DNA of 64,000 nt from Sipunculus nudus (GCA_026874595.1 CM049316.1:58601676-58665675), one strand, 5' to 3'; counted from the stretch's first letter, positions 34,814 to 46,665 are shown. Numbers and translations: made by a program. The notes: a model not told the origin generated them from the letters alone.

Positions 34814-36871
34814 CTTACATATGTGTCAGATGTCTCCATGTTGCTCACGCTTGTCAAGTATGGCCATTTCATCAAAATGCCACGAATGATATCTGTATAT
34901 TGATCTGGCACAGGGTAGCTGTGAAATAAGAAACTTTGTGATGTAAGATTTTTTTTTTACATTTTACATTATGCAAGACACATTCTTCCTAACAAAGAAA
35001 CCAGAAACTATTGGGTCACATCCTGCAGCTGAGTTTGACAATAATTCTAATTTTGTAAAATCTTAGTTAGTAAGCAGAGAATATACTGAAGAACACTTGT
35101 ATTCATTATGAATATAAGAAGTCTTAACGTTTTACAGCTGGTTTTAATGTAATATGTATGTTTTTTACTTAATTTGTCAGAGGAACATATTCTCAGTCCT
35201 AGTTTTGAGTTTGGTGGGTGGAAATCAATTTTAAGATCAGCCAATAGAAAAAATAATAATACGTACAAAGTGTACTTGGTGACATCCTCATACAAGACCG
35301 AGAGGAAATTCCTTCTTTGAGAGGAAATCAGGGGTTTGTTCTCTCTCATATGTTCCTGTAGGTGCTGTGGAAGGTTTTTAACAGGGAACTGGTAGGGCTT
35401 TCTCCAGGGTTTCAGGAGTACTGTAGTAACTTGGCTTCAACACACCATATGTAATCATTTAGGAATTGACATTTTTATGCATAAACCTATAGTTGACATA
35501 TGGCGTAATTAAAAACTTATTTTTACATGACCTACATTTAATCTACTTGTCCCTACAAAATTGGATTTTATTTCACAGTTTGCACTTAAGGGTTGTATAC
35601 AACATATTCTTTAACTGATAATCAAACCCCCATTTTCAAATAAAATTCAGGTTACAAATTCAACTTTTTTCTGCACTGACAAAAGATAGGTCAATCTAAA
35701 TATTAAATACTGGGAATCTCAGTTCTCAATATGCAATCTAAAACTTCACATATCACAGTGGCAACGAATATGCATGAAAGTGTATTGCATCAATTCACTG
35801 TGGTAATGGATCTTACTTGGCTGGCGAGGCAAAGCCAGATGTGAATGAATGCACATATTAAAATTGGACGGACTGGGCTGGATGGTTCCCATGGTGATCC
35901 TTCTTCTCTGCTTCTTAAGTGTCACCTTAAATTAAAAAGGAAATTTGTAGTTGGACCTCATTACTTTAGGAAGCAAATGAGTAACAATATACCGTATTTT
36001 TATAACAAATTTATTAAACTATAAAAATATTTACTTAAGCCTGTAATACAGCATTGATTTTGAAAAGGTTCAATGTGTATGATACTATTTTCATTTATTG
36101 ATCCATTAATGAGTTTTACAGTATATCCTAACATGCTGCTTCCTGATGTTTACCAACAACTTCATTTTCTTTTGTACTCTTGTTCTGGCCATTCACAGCC
36201 AAAGAAGCAGACTGGGACACACATTTAGATAAGTTCACATGGTTGTTGAGACATTCTGAGTTTTTGGCACATTCTGAACCAGCAGACATATCTAGGGATG
36301 ATGTTCTTTCACTGTTGACTGATGTTGCCAGCATATATGTATCATATATTAAAAAATATCTATAGCCCATGAAAATAAAAAGAAATCATTTTAAATCCTG
36401 TTTTAACTTAAAAAAGTAGTTTTAAATATATATTTATTGTTCTAAGATACTCCTTCAACCTTGTTTGGTATTTTAATTATAAAACAGAGACAGCTGCTGA
36501 GTAATTTCATTGCATCTTTGATAAATTATTGTATTATTTTTAAATTTCAGAGAGTTAACCCTGTCATGTTGTTTTGCATATAAATGTGTCTCCTTTGTCT
36601 CATTTATCAGTGAACAATATGTCTAATAAATCAAACCTGCATAAACATCAGCAATCAGGGGTGGTGGGGAGGAGGGGATGGTTGGCGGGATCTAAGCTAA
36701 TAAAATGAGAACGAAAAACTTCCTTCAAACCGGCACTTTTCTCCAGGTTCACAATTGATCAGCCTTTCATCTTTCTCAAGTGTAGGAAGAATTTCCTCTT
36801 CATCAACTTCAAGCCCATCTTTCTCTGTAAGGATCATGATGGCGGCCTCTCAAAGGTCCATCTTTTTCCTT
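33489..36871 (-). pseudogene. SAMD3-like / CIDE-N-containing protein gene, broken copy
   Basis: Pieces in transcript order resemble a family of metazoan uncharacterised proteins related to SAMD3. First comes a CIDE-N/PB1-like strand (DGLEVDEEEILPTLEKDE, about 36730-36840). A linker follows (35817-35937). Exon 35420-35267 carries KPYQFPVKNLPQHL and NFLSVLYEDVTKYT, exon 34918-34819 carries YPVPDQYTDIIRGILMKWPY, and the exon from 34311 carries NYWRTRIRKKFYNTRKRRDR. Last come FLERSPWLADEDK (to 33938) and DEYQRLTTRDLVSQVDEFEN (33653-33489). Several junctions have good GT-AG signals in phase. Lesions: an in-frame TGA at 36852-36850, two stops after the RKRRDR region, and frame changes between 34260 and 34000. 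SAM domain not found. Function is unknown. Confidence 0.6.
34750..34811. repeat. (TA)n microsatellite
   Basis: About 62 bases of TA dinucleotide just downstream of an exon-like piece of the SAMD3-like pseudogene. Confidence 0.95.
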
Positions 36872-37081
36872 GCTAGAATTGAAATTACAAGAGATATATA
36901 ATGTCACTGTGCAAGCTGTTAATGCTTTAATGTATTAATATCTATCTGTAAATAACGACATCCTGGTACAATAGCACAGAGTAAACAAAGCACTGCTGGA
37001 ATAAAAATTTACTCTTTATTTTTTCGCAAGTGAAACAATATTCAGCTCTATTATAACATTAATCCATACTAGGATATGAAC

Positions 37082-37237
37082 TGTTACGAGGTGACATAAA
37101 AGCGGACCGAACTGTCTCGCTAGTGAAGCTTGCTTTTCCAGCGAACCGGTTGGTACGCCGGACTTGTGCGCCACCGACTTGGGTTCGAACCCCGGATCGG
37201 CCCAGAATTTTCCCCTGAGCAATTTGTCTTCGTAACA
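37082..37237 (+). repeat. Left LTR of the TRIM element, with Pol III-like boxes
   Basis: Box A-like at about 37137-37158 and box B GGTTCGAACCC at about 37180-37190, spacing like a tRNA. A D-arm-like GCG..CGC pairing and a T-arm-like GGG..CCC pairing can be drawn. Confidence 0.6.
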
Positions 37238-37356
37238 AAATGGGGGCTCGTCCAACGTGACGGTTAACTTTGTGGCCCAGGGAATAAGCTCACCAAATTC
37301 TGACTCCTGGGACAATTAATCTTGTTCTGATAGCAGAACGCTCTTAAGAGGTTGTG

Positions 37357-37512
37357 TGTTACGGGGTGACATAAAAGCGGACTCAACTGTCTCGCTAGTT
37401 AAGCTTGCTTTTCTAGCGAAGCGGTTTGTAAGCCGGACTTGTGCGCCACCGACATGGGTTTAAATCTCGGATCAGCCCAGTATTTTCCCCATAAAAATTT
37501 GTCTTCGTAACA
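37357..37512 (+). repeat. Right LTR of the TRIM element
   Basis: Same length as the left copy; box B has decayed to GGTTTAAATCT, and several differences look like CpG decay. Confidence 0.6.
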
Positions 37513-37969
37513 GTACATTTTCACCAGAGATATGTTTATCTTATTTTGTGCCTGCTGAAACAGCAAGCTTTCTTTTGTAAGGAATAACATTTTTAATGAA
37601 ACTGCTCGCAAAAACTGCAATTTGACTTTCTTATGCTGGTGAACGGTACCAAAAATCTCGTAAAACATCAATAATATCGTAATAAATTCCTAAAGGTTGA
37701 TGGTCAAGAAGATAATCCTGGATAAACATGCTGTATGTTGAGGTTTCCCTGACTACAAAACACCGGGAAATGCCTTAGATATTCTAAGGTATCTAAATTT
37801 TCACGGCAGAACTATGGTAAACCACCAATAATGAAACCACAAACAAATTTCCCAAACTGCAAGCTGTCCTCTCTAAATGATGTGACCACAGCACAATCTG
37901 TGGTGTACATTTATATTTTCAAAGGCTTGCATTGGTACACAAATTTCTCGTTTCCAGTGAGAGACTGAA

Positions 37970-39700
37970 TGACTTCTTGCTTAGCTTGAGACAGAAAGTC
38001 TACAGGTCTGGGGTACATCCATTGAAAGGTTCATGAGATATCCCTGAAAAAAGGAACTTGAAGCAGGCCACACACTTTGAAAATACTGATGCCTGAATGC
38101 TATAGTTTTGCAGAGAGTTTTTTTTCTATTTTGTGTCCTTCTAACGGTCTGTTTAAGAAACTATGTTTCCCCTCAAATCGCATTGACCAACAATGTCTCA
38201 ATGGCCCGAACTCCTTAATCTGCTCTGCATAATGCAAGGTGTAGTGGCCTTTGGGTTTGAGCTTCCTCTCAGGAAATTGTTCTTGGTACATTTTATGAAA
38301 CTCAACAACTGACTCACTGAGACACTGAATATCAGCATCTGAAAGCTCACATGCAAATAATACTTCAATCATGTCAGCAAACGTTATGTACATTTCCCTT
38401 TTTTGGATCGCCATTTTTGGAACAGCCTCACACACAAGCATAGGGAATAACCTGACCAAAGGCCAAACTTGGGCACAGTTTTGTTTAATTTTGAGCTTAC
38501 TAAGCCGATCAGTAAGTTTATTGGGTTTGTTCATTTTGTCTGTTTATTTATTTTGAAATCTTGGATTCTTCAATTAAGATAATCCAAACTGTATTGTCCT
38601 TCATTGACACGGTAATCAACCACACAATGCAGTATGTCACATGCAAGTCCAGACTCAAAAAGGTCATGGGCAACATCAGATGGCATTCCCCCTACTACAA
38701 GGAAATACTTCAAGTCATTCAAAACAGAGTTTTTTTTCACACCATAGATTCCTCTTGTGGCAGGGTCACCCGGTGGCACTGACAACTTGGACTTGATCAT
38801 TGTACGAAGCTGAAGTTCGTGTATGTATGTTTGTGATGTCAAACATACATACATGTTACTGTAGGTCTACTTTTTCAATGTTGCAAAATCTGCATGCTCG
38901 CCTTACATCGAAGGAATCCATGAATCCACCAAGTGAGTGAATGCCCGAATTTTCCCCAACAACCGTATCCCTCCGAATCAACTGGCCTTCAGGTCTCTGA
39001 ATCTCAATACCTTCAGTTTCTAGATGTTGAATTTCTCCCAGAAGTGGCTGTAACACAGCACTGAAACCATACTTCTTAATAGTTGATGCATGTGCAAGGG
39101 TGGCCAACTGTATCACGTGCAACTTTGACAAAATAAAAGGCACCAAATTTGTATTGTGTGGCCTTATAACCTATTGGGTTGACAACTGTAAATTCATCAA
39201 AATACAAAATTATTTGTAAGGCATAGGAGTTTTCTGCAATCAGTTCATTTCGTGAACGGTGAGCACCATCACAAATATCTCTAAAAGATTGATCAGTTGA
39301 TAAATGAGAATTCATCACTTGTGCAAAAACTTCTTCATTTTGCATCATACTCTGAATGGTCTTCAGAATTGAAATGCATTGAAAGCTTTCTCCTAGCTCT
39401 TCAGGCCCCACACTTTTCTGCTCTGGCTCCAGAAAATTAAAATGTTCCTTAACGTAAGAATTGAATCGATCTTCACTCGAAAAATTTGTCCACAAGGCCC
39501 TCTATGTCATCCATGGCACTAGCAAATAATTCATTTATTTCATATTTTACATTGTATGAAATCTGCTCTTGGCCCATTAAACGTTCAAGAATACCTTGTA
39601 TCTGTGAGACATGCACTGTTTGTATATCATTAACTATACCTAAAATAACACGGGTATAGATGCATTTTGCCGTGCTGGACTTTAGGGGGCCCAAACAGTG
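37970..39700 (-). pseudogene. DDE-like transposase gene of a DNA transposon family, broken copy
   Basis: Consecutive frames give a protein family common in fish and invertebrate genomes. They run in this order: FNSYVKEHFNFLEPEQKSVG (39495 on), IILYFDEFTVVNPIGYKA, IKKYGFSAVLQPLLGEIQHL, HSLGGFMDSFDVRRACRFCN, YGVKKNSVLNDLKYFLVVGG with MPSDVAHDLFESG, LKPKGHYTLHYAEQIKEFGP, HCWSMRFEGKHSFL and finally a frame with TVRRTQNRKKTLCKTIAFRH. Breaks: frameshifts near 39480, 39130, 38860 and 38150, a stop at about 38568 after SLDYLN, and a missing segment near 39120. A 14-bp perfect hairpin sits at 38820-38853. The superfamily name is not certain from sequence alone. Same strand as the SAMD3-like pseudogene just downstream. 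Confidence 0.65.
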
Positions 39701-40085
39701 ACTGAACGCACATTTTCATTTTTTTAATGTGGGTTAATGCCTAATAGGCTTCTACTATATAAATAATATATTAATATTTTATGATTTTTATAAGTTAGGA
39801 AAATAAGCGTTATTTCTTATTTTTCTTTACGTGGTATGTGAACGCGACGTCACTGACAAATATTCCAAATGTGGATTCATCATAAACATACATAAATCAG
39901 CTAGAACATGAAGTGAACCCACATTTGCTTTTTAAAAAATGTGGATTCAATGCCTAATAGGCTTCTTCTGTATACTTATATAAGTAATATATAATAGTAG
40001 TTATAAGTTAGAAATATGCAGCAAAAAATAAACGTCACTTTTTATTTTTCTGGGCGTGCTTCACGATGTCATTGACAAAAAACAA
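39690..40085. repeat. Two diverged tandem copies of a roughly 210-bp repeat
   Basis: Copies at about 39690-39895 and 39905-40085 share AATGCCTAATAGGCTTCT and ACGTCACTGACAAA-type phrases. A third fragment lies at 42446-42545. Confidence 0.65.
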
Positions 40086-40637
40086 AAAGTGGGTTACCTT
40101 TACAGAAAATAAATGTGGGTTCACAGGCAGAAATGTGGGAATTCTTAAAAATAAAAATGTGGGTTTACTAGTTGAGTTTCTATTACGCATTGAACCCACA
40201 TTTTTCTGCATGAAAATATGGATTCTCTTGTTGTTTAAGCCCCGTATAATGCACCTATATATACCAACAAACTTGTCCCGACGAAGATTGTAGCAAACAT
40301 ATATATTACGTTAGGTCTCACGACCACTAACAAGCCTTCATGTGAAAGCCTTTTGCCCAATCACAAAGAGCGGTCCTGCGATAATCTTTTCAGAACAACA
40401 AACATTAGGCTATTTGATAAAAAGGAACACCCGAACGTTGAATAGCCAAATATTCAAATAATCAATCATTCTACAGTTCTCTATATGAGACACTGCAAGG
40501 TAAACGACAAGCATTTTTGTAATTATTTTGTTTCTTTCCTTCCAAGTTACGCATTTAATATCGTCACGATGAACTTATATACTGATAATTGCTGTGGGCT
40601 GACATCTGGTGGCAATTTTCGGTACGATTGTAGTCCG

Positions 40638-40785
40638 GGTGCATGTTTGTTTAAATAACATTTAACAACAGCATAATTCTGAAGAAGGTAGACGGTTGCA
40701 TTACCGGGAGCGCCAACATCTTTGCAATGTCTGATTGATTATTAACACATTCAATTTCTCAGTATTATGGAAATCTTATTAAAAA
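40638..40785 (+). repeat. Dispersed repeat copy 1
   Basis: GTTTAAATAACATTTAACAA to TCAGTATTATGGAAATCTTA; a closely similar copy lies at 42589-42735. Confidence 0.8.
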
Positions 40786-41011
40786 GATAAGGGAGAGAGA
40801 GAGAAACATTTATAGTTCTTTGACTGGGAATAACGTAAAATAATTCCGTAAGATAATCTCATCGACAATTTTTAATATTTTCTTTTGGGCATAAAAGAAG
40901 CTTCTTAAGTTAAACAGGAACAATCTTCACCTATATTTGTCGCTTTATAAGGTTTTAACCAAAAAAAATGTTTAATTTTTAAATGTTATGTGTCTTGGGG
41001 TACCATTTCAT

Positions 41012-41090
41012 GGTTCCTCGGCCGGGATTTAAACCCACGTTCTCCTGGCTGTACTTCTTGTGCTCTGTACCCCTTGATAGACCACGGAAC
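41012..41090 (-). other. tRNA-like sequence, probable pseudogene or SINE head
   Basis: On the minus strand GTTCC near the start pairs with GGAAC near the end, and a T-arm/box B-like GGTTTAAATCC lies in place, preceded by a box A-like TGGTCTATCAAGGGGT. Length about 79. The anticodon arm does not fold convincingly, so a functional tRNA is unlikely. Confidence 0.35.
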
Positions 41091-42435
41091 ACTCTATGCT
41101 GATATGAACTATATATAAACATATGCAAAATAACTACAAAACTTTTAAACCTATTTTTAAAAGAAGTCTACATACTAAAGTAATTATTTTTCCAACGGTT
41201 ACATTGATCATAATGCAACATCGTTATTCTCCTTCAGCACATTATATATTTTGAAAATTTTCTTAATTTTAGAATAGAAAAAAGTAAAACTTTATAGAAT
41301 ATGCTTTTATCTCCCATATTTTATTGACCGAGGTCCGTTGCCATATTTCCTCCATTTTATTGCATCTTAATATCTATGGGTTGCTGCTGGGTTTTTTTTT
41401 TCAGAATTTTAACGTAACTCATCAAGTTAAAAATGTGCGTTTTGCAGGGTTAAAATATAATCAAATTCATTGCACAAGCGAATCTTAATAAGTTTCTCTC
41501 AATTTATTATGAAGAACCCTGAAATTGGTAAGAAAATACCCAACTCAATCTTTCATAATAATTTAAAAGCACTGCTTGAAATCTGTTTAACTGTGTTAAC
41601 ATGCATATACGGTACATATTGGGCATTTCAATAAGCCACGACTAAATCTTTTTATGGAATAAAGTGCTCTTCTGAAGTTAGTTTCTTATAGTGTACATGT
41701 TTTATTTAAATGTGAGATTGTATAAAATGGATATAATATGATACAATTTTTTCGGACGTTGTACCTATTGAAATGGGCCGTTTTTTCGTAAAATGGTCCA
41801 TTTATTTATAGAACCAATTCGTTATATTATACTCTGTAACGTTGTCGGGGTACGTGCATTAATTATAGGAGTGTCTTTTCTATATTCTGTGGGTACACAT
41901 TCTATTATCGTAGCCCATATAGAATGTAATTACACATGCACATTGTGTGCATTATATATATGGGTTTACTATCTTCTACCAATTCTTATTTTAATATTCT
42001 ATATCGGGCATGCAGGACATTTCAAAGCAATCAGCATAGAGGTAATTAGAGGCGGTATATAGACATGCACATGACAACGGCTTGCCCCGAATATTCACGA
42101 AGACAAAGGTTTTACAAATATACGAAAAAGTTCAAGCACTTTCTGTTTAGAAAAACTGCATTTTAACACTTAACGCGTGAGCGCACTTGTTGTAACAAAC
42201 TGGCTGTATTCTGTTTACTAAAGAGGCATAAAACTAAAACTGTAAACTAATATAATGGGGGTACTACACAAAAAATAACTATTATTAAAATTTAAAAAAC
42301 ATGTTATTTAATCCCAGGTTCATTGATAAAATGTATCAAATATTCTGTCAGCGAATTTGCATGTGATGTCGAATTTTGAGCTATACTAACAAACGGGTTT
42401 ATATATATATCCGTTTTACGGGCCGGGCTTAAGGG

Positions 42436-42450
42436 GGGGGGGGGGGGGGC
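42436..42450. repeat. Poly-G tract
   Basis: A run of about 16 G residues near 42435-42450, inside the third fragment of the 39.7-kb repeat. Confidence 0.85.
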
Positions 42451-42535
42451 TTAAACAGTGACTAAACCGACATTTTGCTTTTAAAAATGCAGGTTCATTG
42501 CCTATAATATAGGGAACTACTATACAATACTATAC

Positions 42536-42537
<2 letters not shown>

Positions 42538-42584
<47 letters not shown>
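42538..42584. repeat. (TA)n microsatellite
   Basis: About 46 bases of TA dinucleotide between two dispersed repeat pieces. Confidence 0.95.
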
Positions 42585-42586
<2 letters not shown>

Positions 42587-42588
42587 TT

Positions 42589-42735
42589 GTGTGTTTAAAT
42601 AACATTTAACAATAGCATTATTCTGAAGAATGTAGACGGTGGCATTATATTTACCGGGAGCGCCAATACCTTTGCAATGTCTGATTGATAATTAACACGG
42701 CATTCAATTTTTCAGTATTATGGAATTCTTATTCA
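42589..42735 (+). repeat. Dispersed repeat copy 2
   Basis: Copy of 40638-40785; shares GTAGACGGT, ACCGGGAGCGCCAA and TTTGCAATGTCTGATTGAT. The copies differ by small indels. Confidence 0.8.
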
Positions 42736-43709
42736 AAAAGGTAAAGGGGGGGGCTTATTATTATTTCTTTTTTCATTTTTGTTATTCTAAAAGTTAAAAT
42801 AAAACATCGAATTTCAGTGGCGTACTGTCTCAATAAGATATGTAAAATAATGTTTTTAAATTTATTTTGTTGCGCTGCATGTGCTCGTAGCAAGGAATTG
42901 ATACTTAGTTATGTTTACCTCATAGACCTGGTCAGCAGCGGGAGGAGGGGGTCTGGAGTATGCATCGTTAACATCCATGCCAAATATAACCAACAGAAGG
43001 TATTTGTCCGTGAAACATATTGTATGTATTGATAAACCTGTGGATATATTTTGTGGTGTATTATCCGTGACGGGGTATTGTTAATATAAACAAAAACTTA
43101 CAAGCACGTGCTTCCTCGGAGAGTTTACCTGATAGACCTGTTTCCAGAATTGTTGAAGATGTAAATGTAAGGTGAAAGTGCAGAGACACATGTTGTGGTC
43201 ATGCGGGGATTAACCATTATTGCATTCTGACACAAAATATGAGTGCCAAGGGATCGAGAATCACATTTTTTTTTTAGATTTACTGACCATGCAAATGGGT
43301 CAGTGACTGGGTCGAATGTCAGATCCAACATGTTTAAATCCGTCACTGATAGCAGGGTTTATTCTTATGCACAATAGACCTTAATTCTGCGCTGGAGGTT
43401 GATTGTACACATGTCACACGCCTGTGTTTTGAATAACCAAATCACCAATAGATGAAACAGGCATTCCGGTTTTTGCCGAAGGCAGTTCAGTTTTTTTTTC
43501 GGTGGTAACGTCATCGCAATTTAAAAGCCACGCAAATATCACTGAAAATAATGTATACATTTAAAATTATTCATTCTCATATCGGCGAGGTCACCACGGC
43601 TCAATAAAATAAGGTACAGCACAGTGTCATACGCAACCCGGTTCCACAGACCATGCATTGAGGACAAAAGTGGGCCAATTCATTTGACAAGTATTATATT
43701 CAGTTAATA

Positions 43710-43970
43710 AAGATAAGAATGGGGAAAAGACGAGGAAAATTTTCACTGTTGATAATAAAGAAACATTTTATTAATGTTTATTATTAATTCATTTAAAATA
43801 ATTCATGTTGTGTATAATTTTAGGGAATTCGTAGGTAACCAGATAAGAATGGGGAAAAGACGAGGAAAATTTTCATAGTTGATAATAAAGAAACGTTTTA
43901 ATGTTTATTATTAATTAATTTAAAATAATTCATGTTGTTTATAATTTATGGAATTCGTAGGTAACCAATT
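43710..43970. repeat. Tandem duplication of a roughly 130-bp unit
   Basis: AGATAAGAATGGGGAAAAGA occurs at about 43710 and 43840 and both copies run to GAATTCGTAGGTAACC. They differ at a few bases and small indels. Confidence 0.9.
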
Positions 43971-44812
43971 TACTTATATACAAGGTCATGATATAAAACT
44001 TCCGATTTTTCCAGTTTAAACAGGAACAGGGCCTGGAGTGGATTTAGTGAGGTGGTAATACTGAACTCCAACCAAAATCCCCCAGTACTTAAAGAGAACC
44101 CATAATAAATAAAAAAAAAGTTAGTGTCTTAAATAAGTGTCGGAACGATGCCAAGTGTGTCCTAAGAGAGGTAATTTCCCCATGTTTTCCTAAAAACGGC
44201 GTCTATCAGAACCTTCGCCAGTGAACTCGGCCCATCAGCTATATAGGCCAAATGGCCGATGGATAATCCATCCGCACAAACCCGGCCGAAGTCCAACGGA
44301 CCTGTACTGCCTTGAAAATGGGTAATATGGCAGTTTATAATAATCTTCTTCCAAATAGCAATCACTCTATACATTTGGGCTCTTGGTTTCAACTTTTTCA
44401 ACACCAATTTTAATTAAATATTTATTTTTAGTCCTTTCTTGTTTGTTATGTACAATGTATATCTGTATATCAAATGTGATGTTTATATGATTTACATTTT
44501 TTTACAAATACGCATTTGAGCTTTGCTTGGAAATGTACAAAATAAAATAGGATAATTATATATTTTCTGTCATCACTGCTCAGATTGCAAATAATTAATT
44601 ACTTATTTTTATTTGCATCTCTAGTTTTACCCATTCTTTTAAAATTCAGCTTAAATGTTATAGTTTTTTTTTTAATTTTACAATTTGTTATATTCTCCGG
44701 TCATATAAGTATTTAAGCAGGACTTGTATAATTAATTTCTGTAGTTGCCCGTCTCTCAAAAAATTGTTAACTCATTTCTTTTAGTTCCTTTTAATTTTCA
44801 TACTTAGAATTT

Positions 44813-45644
44813 GTTTGTTACCTCTGCCAAGGGGCAGGGGTTATGTTTCTGCCGGCGTTGGTTTGTCTGTCTGTTAACAACAGGACTCAAAAAGTTATTA
44901 AAGTTGCCCAATCACCTACCTTTTGAAAAAGAATGTATGTGATTTCTGGCTTCCTCTGTGTATATTAATGGTCTAAGGGTTATTTTGGTTATGAATAGTT
45001 CTTTAACAGCCTTTGTGAAGGATGTGTGAACTTGTTTATCAACAACATGTTTGTAAACACAGCAATGTTGACAATCGCAAAAAAAACATGTAACCTAAGG
45101 TGATAGGTTGCTTATGCACAGGTAGAAAGATCATTTGTTGCAAAACGCCATTTGCAACCCTGTGGTTTATCTGACTTGCTGCCAGATGCCTTTGTTTTGA
45201 TTATTTTGGTGGGCCCGCACATATAAACACATTGAAATAAACAAAACAAGCAGCCTGTGTGCAGTGATATTCAAATTTTCTGGCCAATTTTTATGAAAGC
45301 TCTAAGGGACTACCTTTAGTTTATAACGGTCAGATAGGTGATTGTGCCCCTTTAACGGATTTTGAAGAATTTCGAATGATAGCTCGGCAATGATACAATG
45401 AAGAATTTATTTAATTTTGGAGGTTATCCAGATCACCATCTAGATCCAGGATTATTTTCAGGAAAATGCTGCATTTCTGACAATGCCATCTGGGGCCGTT
45501 TTAACTAGATGGGGCTCAGTATCGAAAGCTATAACGTTCAGCGATTGTCCTGCTGTGTTTATCGCACATTTCTGACAATGCCATTTGGGGGTTATGGGGT
45601 GCTTGGGAGATCTGCACTCTCAGAGTACAAATGTCTAGTTCTTT
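44813..45644 (+). repeat. Interspersed repeat, widespread type
   Basis: It opens with TTACCTCTGCCAAGGGGCAG and GGTTTGTCTGTCTGTTAACA, and ends with GGAGATCTGCACTCTCAGAG and CTAGTTC. This pairing of ends is familiar from repeats in many marine invertebrate genomes. No coding region is visible within it. Confidence 0.55.
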
Positions 45645-46640
45645 CTTGTTTGCAAGACAATTTTTTTTAATATATTGAATGGATGCATGGCATTTATGAT
45701 GTTTGTTGCTATATATTTGTTACATATACCAAAAGAAGGTATTCTAAAAAGATTGCTTAGTTACAATTTGTGTTTAACATTGTAGTAAAATATCAGTTTC
45801 ACAAAAAAAAACCCCAAAAAAAACCTTTTTTATTATATACACTAAGAGATTTTAAGGCAGGTCTGTTCTAGAATGATTAATTATAATTTGTGGTTTGTAA
45901 TAAAATGCCAATAAGCGTTACATAGAAATTATTTTGTGTAGATTATTATCATTAATTGATAAAACTGTTTACTTAAAAGAATGCAGCTCAATTTTCACAC
46001 GAAATAAAGAGGGATAATGGAGCATTCAATTATTTTGAAACTGAATTTTGTAGTATTTTTTTTAAGAATCATGGGATTTACATCATATTCTCATAGGTTT
46101 GCGAAAATTATGTATACACCCATAGCGGTGTACTCTTTTACCCCTAATTGGTGGGTAGTCTGCACGTAAAATGGCATCCACCATGAGCGGTTTCTTTTCA
46201 TTTCGATTTCTCAAGATGGTTAATTAATCTGTATAGAGATAGGTTTGGGGCCATTTTGTTGCTATCTTCTGGAGTAACGCCCAAGGGAGGACCGCAGCCG
46301 TATATTATAGTGGAATCCACATGCTACACCTGAGCAAAATTCAAGAACAAGTGCGCTCTCTGCCAACCTGAACCATTACAGATTTGTTTGTTCGAGTCCA
46401 TACTTTTTTAAAGTGCATTCAGTCACCTACGACACATGCATGAATTCATTACCCACTCCCGATTCTCAAAAATAAGTCCCCGATTTCCAAAACCCACATT
46501 TTCATGAAAATTTAATATTTTCTCCAATGTCCCATATTTCATATCTGCAAGTGAAAATTACAGCCCGAAATAAATTTCAATAAAGAATTGTGGGTCATGT
46601 TTCTACATCGTTTGTTCTTTGATTCCGACAAGGAAATCGA

Positions 46641-46665
46641 CCCCCCCCCCCCCCCCGGGGGGGGG
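46641..46665. repeat. C16 followed directly by G9
   Basis: Sixteen C residues abut nine G residues, a perfect homopolymer inverted repeat with no spacer. Confidence 0.9.

Larger units (their letters stand above)
37082..37512 (+). mobile_element. TRIM-type LTR element, non-autonomous, with tRNA-Pro primer site
   Basis: Two direct repeats of 156 bp (37082-37237 and 37357-37512) each begin TGTTACG and end CGTAACA, giving the TG..CA boundaries of LTRs; they differ at about 20 positions. The 119-bp interior opens 3 bases after the left LTR with TGGGGGCTCGTCC (37241-37253), the first 13 bases of the known tRNA-Pro primer-binding sequence. No coding capacity and no strong polypurine tract. Each LTR contains a tRNA-like block: AGCGAACCGGTTGGTACGCC (box A/D-arm-like) and GGTTCGAACCC (box B-like) in the left copy. 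Alternative: a tandemly duplicated tRNA-derived SINE. Confidence 0.65.
40086..44812. other. Intergenic, no gene recognised
   Basis: Contains repeat copies listed separately and a (TA)n tract. Open frames such as 41793-42062 (a hydrophobic 89-codon frame), 42817-43032 and 44162-44407 have no recognisable homology by eye. Confidence 0.45.

Noticed and set aside
34720-34911. 63-codon minus-strand frame ending in YIYIYI
   Set aside because: Its first half is an exon of the SAMD3-like pseudogene (to the GTAAGC donor at 34818); the rest is translated TA repeat.
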